From assembly GCF_003702045.1 (NCBI RefSeq), contig NZ_RBTP01000062.1:1-64000 (forward strand): DNA of 64,000 bases. Reading direction: 5' to 3'. The stretch's first letter is position 1, and the number at the start of each line of letters is the position of its first letter. This document shows positions 26,858 to 36,185 of this stretch, piece by piece. The notes beneath the pieces were generated by a model. That model was given only the letters and a program-made list of their open reading frames with translations, did no database searches and was not told the origin of the DNA. This DNA is from Pseudomonas viridiflava (GTDB taxonomy: Bacteria > Pseudomonadota > Gammaproteobacteria > Pseudomonadales > Pseudomonadaceae). The position numbers and the translations under genes were made by a program.

Positions 26858-28261
26858 ATGTCGACGGACAAGGTATCGGTCCACGGTAGCTGGGCAAGCC
26901 GCTGGGTATTCATTCTGGCTGCGACGGGGTCCGCAGTCGGGCTGGGCAGTATCTGGAAATTTCCCTATATGGTCGGCGCCTACGGCGGCGGCGCGTTCGT
27001 GCTGGTGTTTCTGGCCTGCATCGCGCTGATCGGCATTCCGGTCATGATGGCCGAGACGCTTATCGGCCGTCGTGCCCGGCTGAGCCCGGCCAATGCGCTC
27101 AAGACCCTGGCGGTCGAGGCGGGGCATTCGGCGCGCTGGTCCTGGGGCGCTTTCGCCGGGATGATCACGGCGCTGCTCATTCTTTCCTTTTACAGTGTGG
27201 TCGGCGGCTGGTCGCTGGATTACATCATCGACATGGGCCGTGGCGACTTTCAAGGCGTGACGCCTGATCAGGTCGGCGCTTATTTTGGCGCTGTGATTGC
27301 CGACCCTTGGCGTTTGATTCTGTGGCATACCATTTTCATGCTGTTGTCGGCGGTGGTGATTGGCAAAGGTGTCGAGGCCGGGCTTGAGCGCAGTCTGCGG
27401 ATCATGATGCCGATGCTGTTTGTGCTCATGCTCATTCTGCTGGGCTATAGCCTGACCACCGGGCACTTCATGGAAGGCGTGCATTTCATGTTCGACTTCA
27501 ACCCGGACAAAGTGCTTGACGGTTTGCTGCCCGCGATGGGGCATGCGTTCTTTTCGCTGAGTGTTGGTGTCGGGTCGATCATGGTCTACGGCGCGTACAT
27601 GACCAAAGGCGCATCAATCAGCACGACCGTGGTCGGCATTGCCTTGCTCGATACCTTCGTTTCTCTGCTGGCGGGTCTTGCACTGTTCCCGATCGTTTTT
27701 GCCGCAGGTCTGAACCCCAGTGAAGGGCCGGGCCTGATGTTCGTAACATTGCCTTTCGCCTTCGGTAACGTAGCGTTCGGCCAGTTGATGGGCGTAGTGT
27801 TCTTTGTGCTGGTAGCGGTTGCCGCCTGGAGTTCGGCGATTTCGTTGCTTGAACCGATGGTCGCGTATCTGGTGGAACGCACCGGTATTCGTCGTGGCTG
27901 GGTGACGTTCTGGCTCGCGTTCAGTTGCTGGTTTGTTGGCCTTGGCACCGTGTTTTCGTTCAATATCTGGCAAAAGGCCAAGTTTTTCGTGAACGATGAG
28001 GGTGCTTTCCATCTCTACCAATGGGGCGCAACCAGTGGCCTGGACTTCTTCGGAGTCATCGATTTCTTCACTTCGCGGATCATGTTGCCGCTGGGTGGGT
28101 TGTGTTTTGTAGTATTCGCCGGTTGGGTGATGGGCCGTGAGGCGGTGCGCGACGAGTTGTCGATTCGCAGCCCGCTGCTTTTCAACCTGACGTTCTTTTT
28201 GATGCGCTACGTGGCGCCGCTCGGCATTCTTGTGGTGTTTGCCGCTCAGCTCTGGAAATGA
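26858..28261 (+). CDS. Sodium-dependent transporter (NSS/SNF family)
   Basis: The 467-aa membrane protein belongs to the neurotransmitter:sodium symporter family. The first helix has the sodium-site signature ATGSAVGLGSIWKFPYMVGA (about 19-38), and around eleven to twelve hydrophobic segments follow. It imports a small solute, most likely an amino acid, with sodium. The start at 26858 (MSTDKVSVHGSW) matches the usual family start; the ribosome site is weak. It is divergent from smpB and its stop lies 7 bp before the ratA start. The substrate cannot be told from sequence. Confidence 0.9.
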   Translation: MSTDKVSVHGSWASRWVFILAATGSAVGLGSIWKFPYMVGAYGGGAFVLVFLACIALIGIPVMMAETLIGRRARLSPANALKTLAVEAGHSARWSWGAFAGMITALLILSFYSVVGGWSLDYIIDMGRGDFQGVTPDQVGAYFGAVIADPWRLILWHTIFMLLSAVVIGKGVEAGLERSLRIMMPMLFVLMLILLGYSLTTGHFMEGVHFMFDFNPDKVLDGLLPAMGHAFFSLSVGVGSIMVYGAYMTKGASISTTVVGIALLDTFVSLLAGLALFPIVFAAGLNPSEGPGLMFVTLPFAFGNVAFGQLMGVVFFVLVAVAAWSSAISLLEPMVAYLVERTGIRRGWVTFWLAFSCWFVGLGTVFSFNIWQKAKFFVNDEGAFHLYQWGATSGLDFFGVIDFFTSRIMLPLGGLCFVVFAGWVMGREAVRDELSIRSPLLFNLTFFLMRYVAPLGILVVFAAQLWK

Positions 28262-28268
28262 CGCTCAC

Positions 28269-28703
28269 ATGACTACGCATATTCAACGTTCTGCCCTTTT
28301 GCCGTATCCGGCTCGTTTCCTCTACGACCTGGTCAATGATGTTGCACGTTACCCGGAGTTTCTGCCGTGGTGCTCATCGGCCACCGTTCAGGAGTCCAGT
28401 GAGGAGCAGATGCGTGCCAGTCTGGAAATTGCCAAGGGTGGTCTGAGTCAGCAGTTCGTTACCCGAAACACACTTATACCGGGCGAGTCCATCGTGATGG
28501 ACCTGGTCGAAGGGCCTTTCGAGCAGCTGCACGGTGTATGGACCTTCAAGCCTCTGGGCGAGAAAGCCTGCAAGATCAGCCTGGATCTGTCCTTCGATTA
28601 TGCAGGGCCCATTGTGCGCGCAACGCTTGGACCGCTGTTCAATCAGGCGGCCAATACGCTGGTGGACGCATTCTGTCAGCGAGCCAAGCAACTGCATGCC
28701 TGA
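28269..28703 (+). CDS. ratA: RatA-type START/COQ10-domain protein
   Basis: The 144-aa protein is a single START-like (polyketide cyclase/COQ10) domain with the family opening SALLPYPARFLYDLVNDVARYPEFLPWC. It is called RatA after an E. coli report of 50S-binding toxicity, while the homologous mitochondrial COQ10 binds coenzyme Q; a ubiquinone-linked role is the more general view. It overlaps the rnfH-like gene by 8 bp. I see no toxin-antitoxin logic beyond this conserved pair. Confidence 0.92.
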   Translation: MTTHIQRSALLPYPARFLYDLVNDVARYPEFLPWCSSATVQESSEEQMRASLEIAKGGLSQQFVTRNTLIPGESIVMDLVEGPFEQLHGVWTFKPLGEKACKISLDLSFDYAGPIVRATLGPLFNQAANTLVDAFCQRAKQLHA

Positions 28704-29013
28704 GGCGCTGATTTCGGTCGAGGTGGTGTATGCCGCCGTCGATCGTCAGGTGCTAATGACTGTCGATGTGCCTGCGGGCTCCTCGGTACGGCAAGCACTG
28801 GCCGCTTCAGGCATCGATCAAGCATTTCCCGAGCTGGATCTTGCCCATTGCGCGGTCGGTATCTTTGGCAAGGTGGTCAGTGATGCTTCGGTGCGTTGCG
28901 TCGAGGCGGGAGAGCGAATCGAGATCTATCGCCCGTTGCTGGCCGATCCTATGGAAGTGCGTCGGCAGCGTGCAGCGAAAGCCCGCCAGAGCAGGGGGCA
29001 GCCAGCTGAATGA
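28696..29013 (+). CDS. rnfH: RnfH family protein (RatB)
   Basis: The 105-aa protein belongs to the RnfH/ubiquitin-like family: a beta-grasp domain with ISVEVVYAAVDRQVLMTVDV and the conserved GIFGKVVSDASVRC-AGERIEIYRPL (seen in parts), with the typical tail ADPMEVRRQRAAKAR. The function is unknown. The ATG at 28696 lies inside the end of ratA, so translation is coupled. A shared terminator follows. Confidence 0.93.
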   Translation: MPEALISVEVVYAAVDRQVLMTVDVPAGSSVRQALAASGIDQAFPELDLAHCAVGIFGKVVSDASVRCVEAGERIEIYRPLLADPMEVRRQRAAKARQSRGQPAE

Positions 29014-29031
29014 CGGCTGAACGCAACGCAT

Positions 29032-29060
29032 AAAAAAGCCCGGCATGCCGGGCTTTTTCG
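29032..29060. terminator. Bidirectional terminator between rnfH and bamE
   Basis: AAAAAAGCCCGGC and GCCGGGCTTTTT form a self-complementary hairpin centred on CATG, with T tracts on both strands. It serves the convergent rnfH and bamE genes. Confidence 0.85.
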
Positions 29061-29073
29061 TGAGCGCTTTGAG

Positions 29074-29598
29074 TCAGCGAGGGTTGACGTCCAGTGGCTC
29101 TTGGGTCGGAACAGGTACCGTTTCGACACTGTCGACGTCCTTCTGGATCGTGTCCAGCAGGGAGCCTGGTTTGGCGGGCTCTTCGGGTGGCTGTTCAGGC
29201 TGGTTCTGGACCGGCACAGCGTTGGTGTTGGTGTCTTTGCCGAGGATCGCTTCATCACGGCTCACGCCTGGCATGAAGTCGCCTGAGAGGCTGACCAACT
29301 GATCGCTTTCATTGAAAATCAGACTGACGCGCTCCTGCTGGCGCTCACCGCCACCTGGCTGAAGGCTATACAGGTAATCCCACCGATCGGCGTGGAAGGT
29401 GTCGGTCAGCAAGGGGTTGCCCATGATAAACCGTACTTGCCGCCGGGTCATTCCGGGACGTAACTGGTTTATCATGTCCTGCGTGACGACATTACCCTGC
29501 TGGATGTCGATTTTGTAAACCCCGGGGAATGAACAACCGGCGAGTGCGAGCAGTCCCACGAAGGTGAAACTGGTTAGCAAGAGCTTGGTGTTTTGCAT
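29074..29598 (-). CDS. bamE: Outer-membrane assembly lipoprotein BamE (OmlA)
   Basis: The 174-aa lipoprotein has a signal peptide ending in the lipobox LAGC (Cys22), and the SmpA/OmlA domain GMTRRQVRFIMGNPLLTDTF with the following RWDYLYSL. It is a subunit of the BAM complex that inserts beta-barrel proteins in the outer membrane. The C-terminal 50 residues are Pro- and Glu-rich and longer than in E. coli BamE, as is common in Pseudomonas. It is divergent from fur, the usual arrangement in this genus. Confidence 0.95.
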   Translation of the reverse strand: MQNTKLLLTSFTFVGLLALAGCSFPGVYKIDIQQGNVVTQDMINQLRPGMTRRQVRFIMGNPLLTDTFHADRWDYLYSLQPGGGERQQERVSLIFNESDQLVSLSGDFMPGVSRDEAILGKDTNTNAVPVQNQPEQPPEEPAKPGSLLDTIQKDVDSVETVPVPTQEPLDVNPR

Positions 29599-29696
29599 CG
29601 GTGGGCGACTTCCACTATCTTGGCTGGGACAACGTAAACCCCGATCATACCTGCATTAAGAGAAGCTGCGAAGCAGCGTCTGCGAGAAAGCTGACC

Positions 29697-30104
29697 ATGG
29701 TTGAAAATAGCGAACTACGTAAAGCAGGACTCAAGGTGACCCTACCACGGGTCAAAATACTCCAAATGCTCGATTCTGCCGAGCAGCGTCACATGAGCGC
29801 CGAGGATGTTTACAAGGCGCTGATGGAGGCGAGCGAGGATGTCGGTCTGGCCACGGTCTACCGTGTTCTGACTCAGTTTGAAGCCGCTGGACTGGTGGTA
29901 CGCCACAATTTCGACGGCGGTCATGCTGTGTTCGAACTGGCTGATGGTGGCCACCACGACCATATGGTCAATGTGGAATCCGGTGAGGTGATCGAGTTCT
30001 TCGACGAGGAAATCGAAAAGCTGCAGAAAGCCATTGTCGAAAGGCACGGTTTTGATCTGGTGGACCACAATCTGGTGCTCTACGTACGCAACAAAAAAGC
30101 GTAA
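29697..30104 (+). CDS. fur: Ferric uptake regulator Fur
   Basis: The 135-aa iron-sensing repressor has a winged helix (KVTLPRVKILQML-EDVYKAL) and a C-terminal dimer domain with metal-binding His and Glu residues (GGHHDHMVNVESGEVIEF). It contains no cysteine, so it lacks the structural CxxC zinc site of E. coli Fur, as is known for Pseudomonas Fur. The ATG at 29697 gives the usual start MVENSELRKAG. It is divergent from bamE with about 98 bp between, where a promoter must lie; I could not mark a Fur box with confidence. Confidence 0.97.
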   Translation: MVENSELRKAGLKVTLPRVKILQMLDSAEQRHMSAEDVYKALMEASEDVGLATVYRVLTQFEAAGLVVRHNFDGGHAVFELADGGHHDHMVNVESGEVIEFFDEEIEKLQKAIVERHGFDLVDHNLVLYVRNKKA

Positions 30105-30148
30105 GCACACCGGCAAAGGCGACCTCAGTGTCGCCTTTGTGCTTTTTA
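30105..30148 (+). terminator. Terminator of fur
   Basis: AAAGGCGAC and GTCGCCTTT form a 9-bp stem extended by GCAC/GTGC, followed by TTTTTA. It lies between fur and the convergent recN. Confidence 0.8.
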
Positions 30149-30174
30149 TGATCCGTCAATGGCTGCTTCGTGAG

Positions 30175-31848
30175 TCAGCTCTTCGCGGTGATGACCATTT
30201 TTTTGGCGTGAGCCAACGACTCCTTGGTCAGGTCGATGCCGCCCAGCATGCGGGCCACTTCTTCTATGCGCTCGGTCTTGGTCAGCTTCGACACGGCAGT
30301 GCGTGTCGCGTCGCTGTCCCTGACTTTGTGTACGAACAGATGCTGATGACCCTGCGCTGCCACTTGCGGCAAGTGCGTCACGGTCATGACCTGTCCACGT
30401 TCGCCCAGGCGTCGCAGCAGTTGGCCGACGATTTCGGCCGTCGGACCACCAATGCCCACATCGACCTCGTCGAACACCAGTGTCGGCACCCGAGAGGTTT
30501 GCGCGGTGATGACCTGAATCGCGAGGCTGATCCGTGACAGCTCGCCCCCCGACGCGACCTTTGCCAATGCCTTGAGCGGCTGGCCGGGGTTGGCGCTGAC
30601 CAGCAGTTCGACGTTTTCCAGTCCGTGAGGATGAGGTTCGGTGCCGGGAACGGGTTTCAACTCGATCTGGAATCGCCCCCCCGGCATGCCCAAGCGTTGG
30701 ATTTCCTGCTCGACAGCATTGGCCAGCTTGCTCGATGACGTGCGACGCAGGTCGCTCAGTTCGCGAGCCTTTTCCTGATAGTGGCGTGCGAAGGCCTGTA
30801 CCTCGTGCTCCAGGCGCTCGATGGATTCGTCGTTGGCGTTGAGCGTTTCGATCTCATCCAGCAGCTTCTGTTGCATCGTCGCCACTTCGTTTGGCTGGAT
30901 GCGGTGTTTGCGAGCCAGTGTGTAGATAGCATCGAGCCGCTCTTCAAGCTGCTGCAGTCGGGCAGGGTCGGCGTCGAAGTGATCGAGAAAGCGATTGAGC
31001 TCTCCAACGGCCTCTTCGACCTGGATCTGCGCGCTGGAAAGAAGGTCCGTGGCTTCGCTGAGTGCGGTAGGTGAGTTGTTCACGCTACCAAGGCGATGCA
31101 GGCTGGCCGTCAACGCATTCAGGACGTTGCCCGAATCGCTCTCGCTGCACTGCTCGACCACCTGCCGGCAGATGCTTAACAGGCTTTCGGCGTTGGTCAG
31201 GTTCTTGTGTTCCTGCTCAAGCTGCTCCAGCTCGTTTTCGCCCAGGCTCAGGCTTTCCAGTTCTTCCAGCTGGTAGCTCAGCAACTGGTGGCGCGCGCGT
31301 TGTTCGTCACCCGAGTTGGAGAGTCGCTCCAGCTCCTGTCGGGTCTGACGCCAGCGCTGCGCAGCCAGATGGACCTGGCGCGCCAGATCGGTTGCGCCCG
31401 CGTATTCGTCCAGCAGACGGCGATGGGTATCGGTCTTGAGCAGGGATTGATGCTCGTGCTGGCTGTGAATGTCGATCAGCAGTTCGCCGAGTGCCTTCAG
31501 ATCGCCTTGTGGGCACGGCGAACCATTTATATAGGCGCGTGAGCGACCTTCCGCAGTAATGACCCGGCGAAGGATGCAAGGGCCGTCGTTGTCCAGGTCG
31601 CGCTCCTTGAGCCAGACCTGTGCTTCGGGAATATCGTCCAGGTCGAACGTGGCCAGGATGTCAGCCTTGTCGGCTCCCGGGCGGACGACGCCGCTGTCGG
31701 CACGATCGCCAAGCGTCAGACCCAGCGCGTCGAGCATGATCGATTTGCCAGCGCCGGTTTCGCCAGTGATTACGCTCATGCCCCGATCAAGCTCGAGATC
31801 GAGGTGTTCGACGATGGCGTAGTTGTGTACGGAAAGGTGCACCAGCAT
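30175..31848 (-). CDS. recN: DNA repair protein RecN
   Basis: The 557-aa SMC-like ATPase acts in double-strand break repair. It has the N-terminal Walker A ITGETGAGKSIMLDALGLTLG (seen as GETGAGKS), a long central coiled coil (about 150-370), and the C-terminal ABC signature SGGELSRISLAIQ with Walker B LVFDEVDVGIGG. GGGAG precedes its ATG. It is divergent from grpE, which is conserved in Pseudomonas. A LexA box was not identified by eye. Confidence 0.96.
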   Translation of the reverse strand: MLVHLSVHNYAIVEHLDLELDRGMSVITGETGAGKSIMLDALGLTLGDRADSGVVRPGADKADILATFDLDDIPEAQVWLKERDLDNDGPCILRRVITAEGRSRAYINGSPCPQGDLKALGELLIDIHSQHEHQSLLKTDTHRRLLDEYAGATDLARQVHLAAQRWRQTRQELERLSNSGDEQRARHQLLSYQLEELESLSLGENELEQLEQEHKNLTNAESLLSICRQVVEQCSESDSGNVLNALTASLHRLGSVNNSPTALSEATDLLSSAQIQVEEAVGELNRFLDHFDADPARLQQLEERLDAIYTLARKHRIQPNEVATMQQKLLDEIETLNANDESIERLEHEVQAFARHYQEKARELSDLRRTSSSKLANAVEQEIQRLGMPGGRFQIELKPVPGTEPHPHGLENVELLVSANPGQPLKALAKVASGGELSRISLAIQVITAQTSRVPTLVFDEVDVGIGGPTAEIVGQLLRRLGERGQVMTVTHLPQVAAQGHQHLFVHKVRDSDATRTAVSKLTKTERIEEVARMLGGIDLTKESLAHAKKMVITAKS

Positions 31849-32037
31849 TGAGCGGCTCCCGAGCGATTTGTCTGGTTATTTATACAGTGTTTTATTTGCT
31901 TCTGACAATGCCCCTGCTTAGCCCGATTTGATTGGTGTTGTCTGTTTTTTAGTCCGTGCGCAGATGCCTGTCGATTTTCCTGCGGTCTGATTCCCGGTTT
32001 TTTTGTGAGGAAATGCACACATCTGCCACTTCGGGCC

Positions 32038-32066
32038 CTTGAAGCCGAAAAATCCGATCCCATATA
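32038..32066 (+). promoter_or_regulatory. Sigma-32 (RpoH) heat-shock promoter of grpE
   Basis: CTTGAAG (32038-32044) and CCCATATA (32059-32066) are separated by 14 bp, close to the sigma-32 consensus CTTGAAA-N13-14-CCCCATNT. The grpE ATG is 52 bp downstream. The fit with a heat-shock gene supports the call. Confidence 0.85.
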
Positions 32067-32117
32067 GGGGGCAGAAGCGCGAGTTGGGTTCGCGGACGTT
32101 TTTAGAGGAGAACACTT

Positions 32118-32681
32118 ATGGCTGACGAACAGAATCTGGATGCGCAGAGCCAGGACCAGGCTGCCGAAGCAGGCGCGGGCGACGAACTGACTACCCGTGT
32201 GCAACTGCTCGAGGAGCAACTGGCTGCCGCGCAGGACCAGTCCCTGCGAGTGGCTGCGGATCTGCAGAATGTCCGCCGTCGTGCTGAACAGGACGTTGAA
32301 AAGGCTCACAAGTTTGCGTTGGAAAAATTTGCCGGTGATCTGCTGCCGATCATCGACAGTCTGGAGCGAGGTATCGAGCTGTCCAACCCGGACGACGAGA
32401 GCATTCGCCCGATGCGTGAAGGCATCGAGCTGACCTTGAAGATGTTTCAGGACACCCTCAAGCGTTATCAGCTGGAAGCCGTCGACCCGCACGGCCAGCC
32501 GTTCAGTGCCGAACAGCACCAGGCGATGGCCATGCAGGAAAGTGCAGATGTAGAGCCCAACACGGTGCTCAAAGTGTTTCAGAAGGGTTACCAGCTCAAT
32601 GGTCGTCTGCTGCGTCCGGCTATGGTCGTGGTCAGCAAGGCACCATCGCCTGTTACGCCGTCAATTGACGAGCAGGCTTGA
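32118..32681 (+). CDS. grpE: Nucleotide exchange factor GrpE
   Basis: The 187-aa co-chaperone releases ADP from DnaK. It has the acidic N-terminal tail, a long paired helix (ELTTRVQLLEEQLAAAQDQS onward) and the C-terminal beta domain (HQAMAMQESADVEPNTVLKV). AGAGGAG precedes the ATG. It leads the grpE-dnaK-dnaJ-dapB cluster and has a sigma-32 promoter upstream. Confidence 0.97.
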   Translation: MADEQNLDAQSQDQAAEAGAGDELTTRVQLLEEQLAAAQDQSLRVAADLQNVRRRAEQDVEKAHKFALEKFAGDLLPIIDSLERGIELSNPDDESIRPMREGIELTLKMFQDTLKRYQLEAVDPHGQPFSAEQHQAMAMQESADVEPNTVLKVFQKGYQLNGRLLRPAMVVVSKAPSPVTPSIDEQA

Positions 32682-32782
32682 AATCAGCTGCAAGGCCCCC
32701 ATTTAAAGGTCAAGCGTTTAAGAGCTACCGCAACGTTTAAACGCAGTTGCGGCAACCAAATCAAAGTTTCGGGAGAGTCAAG

Positions 32783-34699
32783 ATGGGCAGAATTATCGGT
32801 ATCGACCTGGGGACCACCAACTCCTGCGTCTCCATTCTGGAAAACGGCAAGGCCAAGGTTATCGAGAACGCCGAGGGTGCCCGCACCACGCCGTCGATCA
32901 TCGCGTATGCCAACGACGGTGAAATCCTGGTCGGTCAATCCGCAAAGCGTCAGGCGGTCACAAACCCGCACAACACGCTATACGCAGTAAAGCGTCTGAT
33001 CGGTCGTCGTTTTGAAGAAGAAGTCGTTCAGAAAGACATCCAGATGGTCCCTTACAAGATCGTCAAGGCTGACAACAGCGACGCCTGGGTTGAAGTGAAT
33101 GGCCAGAAAATGGCGCCTCCTCAGATTTCCGCTGAAATCCTGAAGAAGATGAAGAAGACCGCTGAAGACTACCTCGGTGAAGCGGTTACCGAAGCCGTCA
33201 TCACCGTTCCAGCCTACTTCAACGACAGCCAGCGTCAGGCCACCAAAGACGCCGGCCGTATTGCGGGTCTAGACGTCAAGCGCATCATCAACGAGCCTAC
33301 CGCTGCTGCGTTGGCCTACGGTATGGACAAGGCGAAGGGCGACCACACGGTCATCGTTTATGACCTGGGTGGCGGTACTTTCGACGTATCCGTTATCGAG
33401 ATCGCTGAAGTCGATGGCGAGCACCAGTTCGAAGTGTTGGCCACCAACGGCGACACCTTCCTGGGTGGTGAGGACTTCGACATTCGTTTGATCGACTACC
33501 TCGTCGACGAATTCAAGAAAGAAAGCGGCATGAACCTTAAGGGTGACCCGCTGGCGATGCAGCGTCTGAAAGAGGCCGCTGAAAAAGCCAAGATCGAGCT
33601 TTCTTCCAGCATGCAGACCGACGTCAACCTGCCGTACATCACTGCAGATGCAACCGGTCCTAAGCACCTGAACGTGAAAATTTCCCGTTCCAAGCTGGAG
33701 TCGCTGGTTGAAGACCTGGTTCAGCGCACCATCGAGCCTTGCCGCACCGCATTGAAAGATGCTGGTATCGACATCAGCAAGATCAACGACGTGATTCTGG
33801 TCGGTGGTCAGACCCGTATGCCGCTGGTTCAGAAGCTCGTTACCGAGTTCTTCGGCAAAGAAGCACGTAAAGACGTTAACCCGGACGAAGCGGTTGCAAT
33901 GGGTGCTGCCATCCAGGGCGCGGTATTGGCCGGTGACGTTAAAGACGTTCTGCTGCTCGACGTAAGCCCCCTGACCCTGGGTATCGAGACGATGGGCGGC
34001 GTGATGACTGCGCTGATCGAGAAAAACACCACGATTCCTACCAAGAAATCCCAGGTGTTCTCGACTGCCGACGACAACCAGAGCGCTGTAACCATTCACG
34101 TGCTGCAAGGTGAGCGCAAGCAAGCCGGTCAGAACAAGTCTCTGGGCAAGTTCGACCTGGCCGAGATTCCACCGGCTCCACGTGGCGTGCCACAGATCGA
34201 AGTTACCTTCGACATCGACGCCAACGGTATTCTGCACGTGGGCGCGAAAGACAAGGCGACTGGCAAGCAGCAGTCCATCGTGATCAAGGCCAACTCCGGT
34301 CTGTCCGAGGAAGAAATCCAGCAGATGGTTCGTGACGCTGAAGTCAACGCTGAAGAAGACCGCAAGTTCGAAGAGCTGGCTTCTGCCCGTAATCAGGGTG
34401 ATGCGCTGGTCCACTCGACTCGCAAGATGATCTCCGATGCAGGCGATAAAGTGACTGCTGAAGAGAAGACCGCAGTGGAAGCTGCCGTCGTCGCCCTGGA
34501 AGCCGCTGTTAAAGGCGACGACAAGGCCGCTATCGAAGCCAAGGTCGAGGAGCTGTCCAAGGTTTCCGCGCCGATCGCTCAGAAGATGTACGCCGAGCAG
34601 GCCGAAAACCCGGAAGCTGCGGCCAAGCCTGCTGAAGAACCGACCAAGGCTGACGACGTTGTCGACGCCGAGTTCGAAGAAGTAAAAGACCACAAGTAA
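32783..34699 (+). CDS. dnaK: Chaperone DnaK (Hsp70)
   Basis: The 638-aa chaperone has the N-terminal actin-like ATPase (GIDLGTTNSCV; IINEPTAAALAYG; DLGGGTFDVSVIE), the interdomain linker DVLLLDVSPLTLG, and the peptide-binding and lid domains ending in the acidic tail (DDVVDAEFEEVKDHK, the EEVD-like bacterial end). It folds and protects proteins with DnaJ and GrpE. The ATG at 32783 has GGGAGA upstream; a frame reaching 32747 is not needed. Confidence 0.99.
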   Translation: MGRIIGIDLGTTNSCVSILENGKAKVIENAEGARTTPSIIAYANDGEILVGQSAKRQAVTNPHNTLYAVKRLIGRRFEEEVVQKDIQMVPYKIVKADNSDAWVEVNGQKMAPPQISAEILKKMKKTAEDYLGEAVTEAVITVPAYFNDSQRQATKDAGRIAGLDVKRIINEPTAAALAYGMDKAKGDHTVIVYDLGGGTFDVSVIEIAEVDGEHQFEVLATNGDTFLGGEDFDIRLIDYLVDEFKKESGMNLKGDPLAMQRLKEAAEKAKIELSSSMQTDVNLPYITADATGPKHLNVKISRSKLESLVEDLVQRTIEPCRTALKDAGIDISKINDVILVGGQTRMPLVQKLVTEFFGKEARKDVNPDEAVAMGAAIQGAVLAGDVKDVLLLDVSPLTLGIETMGGVMTALIEKNTTIPTKKSQVFSTADDNQSAVTIHVLQGERKQAGQNKSLGKFDLAEIPPAPRGVPQIEVTFDIDANGILHVGAKDKATGKQQSIVIKANSGLSEEEIQQMVRDAEVNAEEDRKFEELASARNQGDALVHSTRKMISDAGDKVTAEEKTAVEAAVVALEAAVKGDDKAAIEAKVEELSKVSAPIAQKMYAEQAENPEAAAKPAEEPTKADDVVDAEFEEVKDHK

Positions 34700-35024
34700 G
34701 CGCAGGCTCACTTGAAAGCCAGTTGACCTCTTTCGAGCGGTGGCTGGTAGGATGTCGCCGCGCGGGAGCTAGCTCCCGCGTTGGCGTGTCTGGAACAGGC
34801 AAAATTTCGGCGCGCGGATTCAGGTCCGCACGCCCTGTGGCAAGATCGCGACGCTCCTGCGTGGCGACTCATTCTGCCGCTTTCTCGGCCAGCGTTACTG
34901 GCTGTTGAACGAAGTCCAGGATCGTTGAATTGACGTGAGTTGGGTCCGGGCCTGTATGGGGCTCAACGAGTTTGGCAGGGCTCAGGAGGGTCTCGCCGAA
35001 CGTCCTCAAGAGTGCGGAAGAATT
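34700..35024. other. 325-bp dnaK-dnaJ intergenic region with structured repeats
   Basis: No gene is evident. A perfect 20-bp palindrome lies at 34761-34780, and a second imperfect hairpin of GC-rich arms follows near 34810-34833. The region may hold a processing site or a dnaJ promoter. No sigma-32 promoter was seen here. Confidence 0.5.
34761..34780. repeat. Perfect 20-bp palindrome between dnaK and dnaJ
   Basis: CGCGGGAGCT is followed directly by AGCTCCCGCG, a full palindrome with no loop. It lacks a T tract, so a terminator role is weak. In RNA it would form a stable hairpin that could limit or protect transcript ends. Confidence 0.75.
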
Positions 35025-36164
35025 ATGGCAAAGCGTGATTATTACGAAGTGTTGGGAGTGGAGCGAGGCTCCAGCGAGGCGGACCTGAAAAAGGCGTACC
35101 GTCGTCTGGCGATGAAGCATCACCCTGACCGCAACCCTGATGACAAAGCGTCGGAAGAGATGTTCAAGGAGGCCAACGAGGCCTACGAGGTTCTGTCCGA
35201 TGCCAGCAAGCGTGCTGCATACGACCAGTATGGACATGCCGGTGTCGACCCGAGCATGGGTGGCGGCGGTGGCTTTGGTGGCGGCGCTGGTGGTGCGAAC
35301 TTCTCCGATATTTTCGGTGATGTGTTCAGTGACTTCTTCGGTGGCGGTCGTGCAGGCGGCGGTGGTCGCGGCGGTGCGCAGCGTGGCAGCGATTTGCGTT
35401 ACACGCTTGAGCTGAACCTCGAAGAGGCGGTGCGTGGCACGACCGTCAGCATCCGCGTTCCGACGCTGGTCAATTGCAAGCCGTGCGACGGCAGCGGCGC
35501 GAAGAAAGGTTCGTCGCCGGTGACCTGTCCAACCTGTGGCGGTATCGGCCAGGTCCGCATGCAGCAGGGCTTCTTTTCTGTACAGCAGACCTGTCCTCGC
35601 TGTCATGGTAACGGCAAGATCATTTCCGATCCGTGCGATTCGTGCCGCGGCGAAGGTCGTGTCGAAGAGTACAAGACGCTCTCCGTCAAAGTGCCGCCAG
35701 GTGTCGATACCGGCGACCGTATTCGCCTGTCGGGCGAAGGCGAGGCGGGCGTTCAGGGTGGGCCGACCGGCGATCTGTATGTTGTGATCAATGTTCGCGA
35801 GCACGACATCTTCCAGCGCGACGGTAAACACCTGTTCTGCGAAGTGCCGATCAGCTTTACCGATGCAGCTTTGGGTGGCGAGCTTGAAGTGCCGACCCTT
35901 GACGGTCGCGTCAAGTTGAAAATCCCGGAAGGTACTCAAACCGGCAAGCAGTTCCGTCTGCGCGGCAAGGGCGTCGCTCCTGTGCGTGGCGGCGGCGCGG
36001 GTGATCTGATGTGCCGTGTGGCTGTCGAAACACCGGTCAATCTGAGCAAGCGCCAGCGTGAGCTGCTCGAAGAGTTCCGTACATCGCTTGAAAGCGACGA
36101 TTCTCACTCGCCTAAAGCCAGTGGCTGGTTTGAGGGTGTGAAGCGTTTCTTCGGCGATTTGTAA
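35025..36164 (+). CDS. dnaJ: Chaperone DnaJ (Hsp40)
   Basis: The 379-aa DnaK co-chaperone has the J domain with the HPD motif (AMKHHPDRNPDDKA), a Gly/Phe-rich region (GGGGGFGGGAGG), four CxxCxGxG zinc repeats (CKPCDGSG, CPTCGGIG, CPRCHGNG, CDSCRGEG) and the C-terminal substrate domains. The ATG at 35025 matches the usual MAKRDYYEVLG start. dapB follows 21 bp later, the standard Pseudomonas order. Confidence 0.98.
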   Translation: MAKRDYYEVLGVERGSSEADLKKAYRRLAMKHHPDRNPDDKASEEMFKEANEAYEVLSDASKRAAYDQYGHAGVDPSMGGGGGFGGGAGGANFSDIFGDVFSDFFGGGRAGGGGRGGAQRGSDLRYTLELNLEEAVRGTTVSIRVPTLVNCKPCDGSGAKKGSSPVTCPTCGGIGQVRMQQGFFSVQQTCPRCHGNGKIISDPCDSCRGEGRVEEYKTLSVKVPPGVDTGDRIRLSGEGEAGVQGGPTGDLYVVINVREHDIFQRDGKHLFCEVPISFTDAALGGELEVPTLDGRVKLKIPEGTQTGKQFRLRGKGVAPVRGGGAGDLMCRVAVETPVNLSKRQRELLEEFRTSLESDDSHSPKASGWFEGVKRFFGDL

Positions 36165-36185
36165 GGCAATTTGAGGAAAAACGGC

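Noticed and set aside
28269..29013. RatA/RatB as a toxin-antitoxin defence module
   Set aside because: The pair is a core gene set in gammaproteobacteria; RatA is a COQ10-like START protein and RnfH is a ubiquitin-like protein of unknown function. Context gives no support for a defence role.
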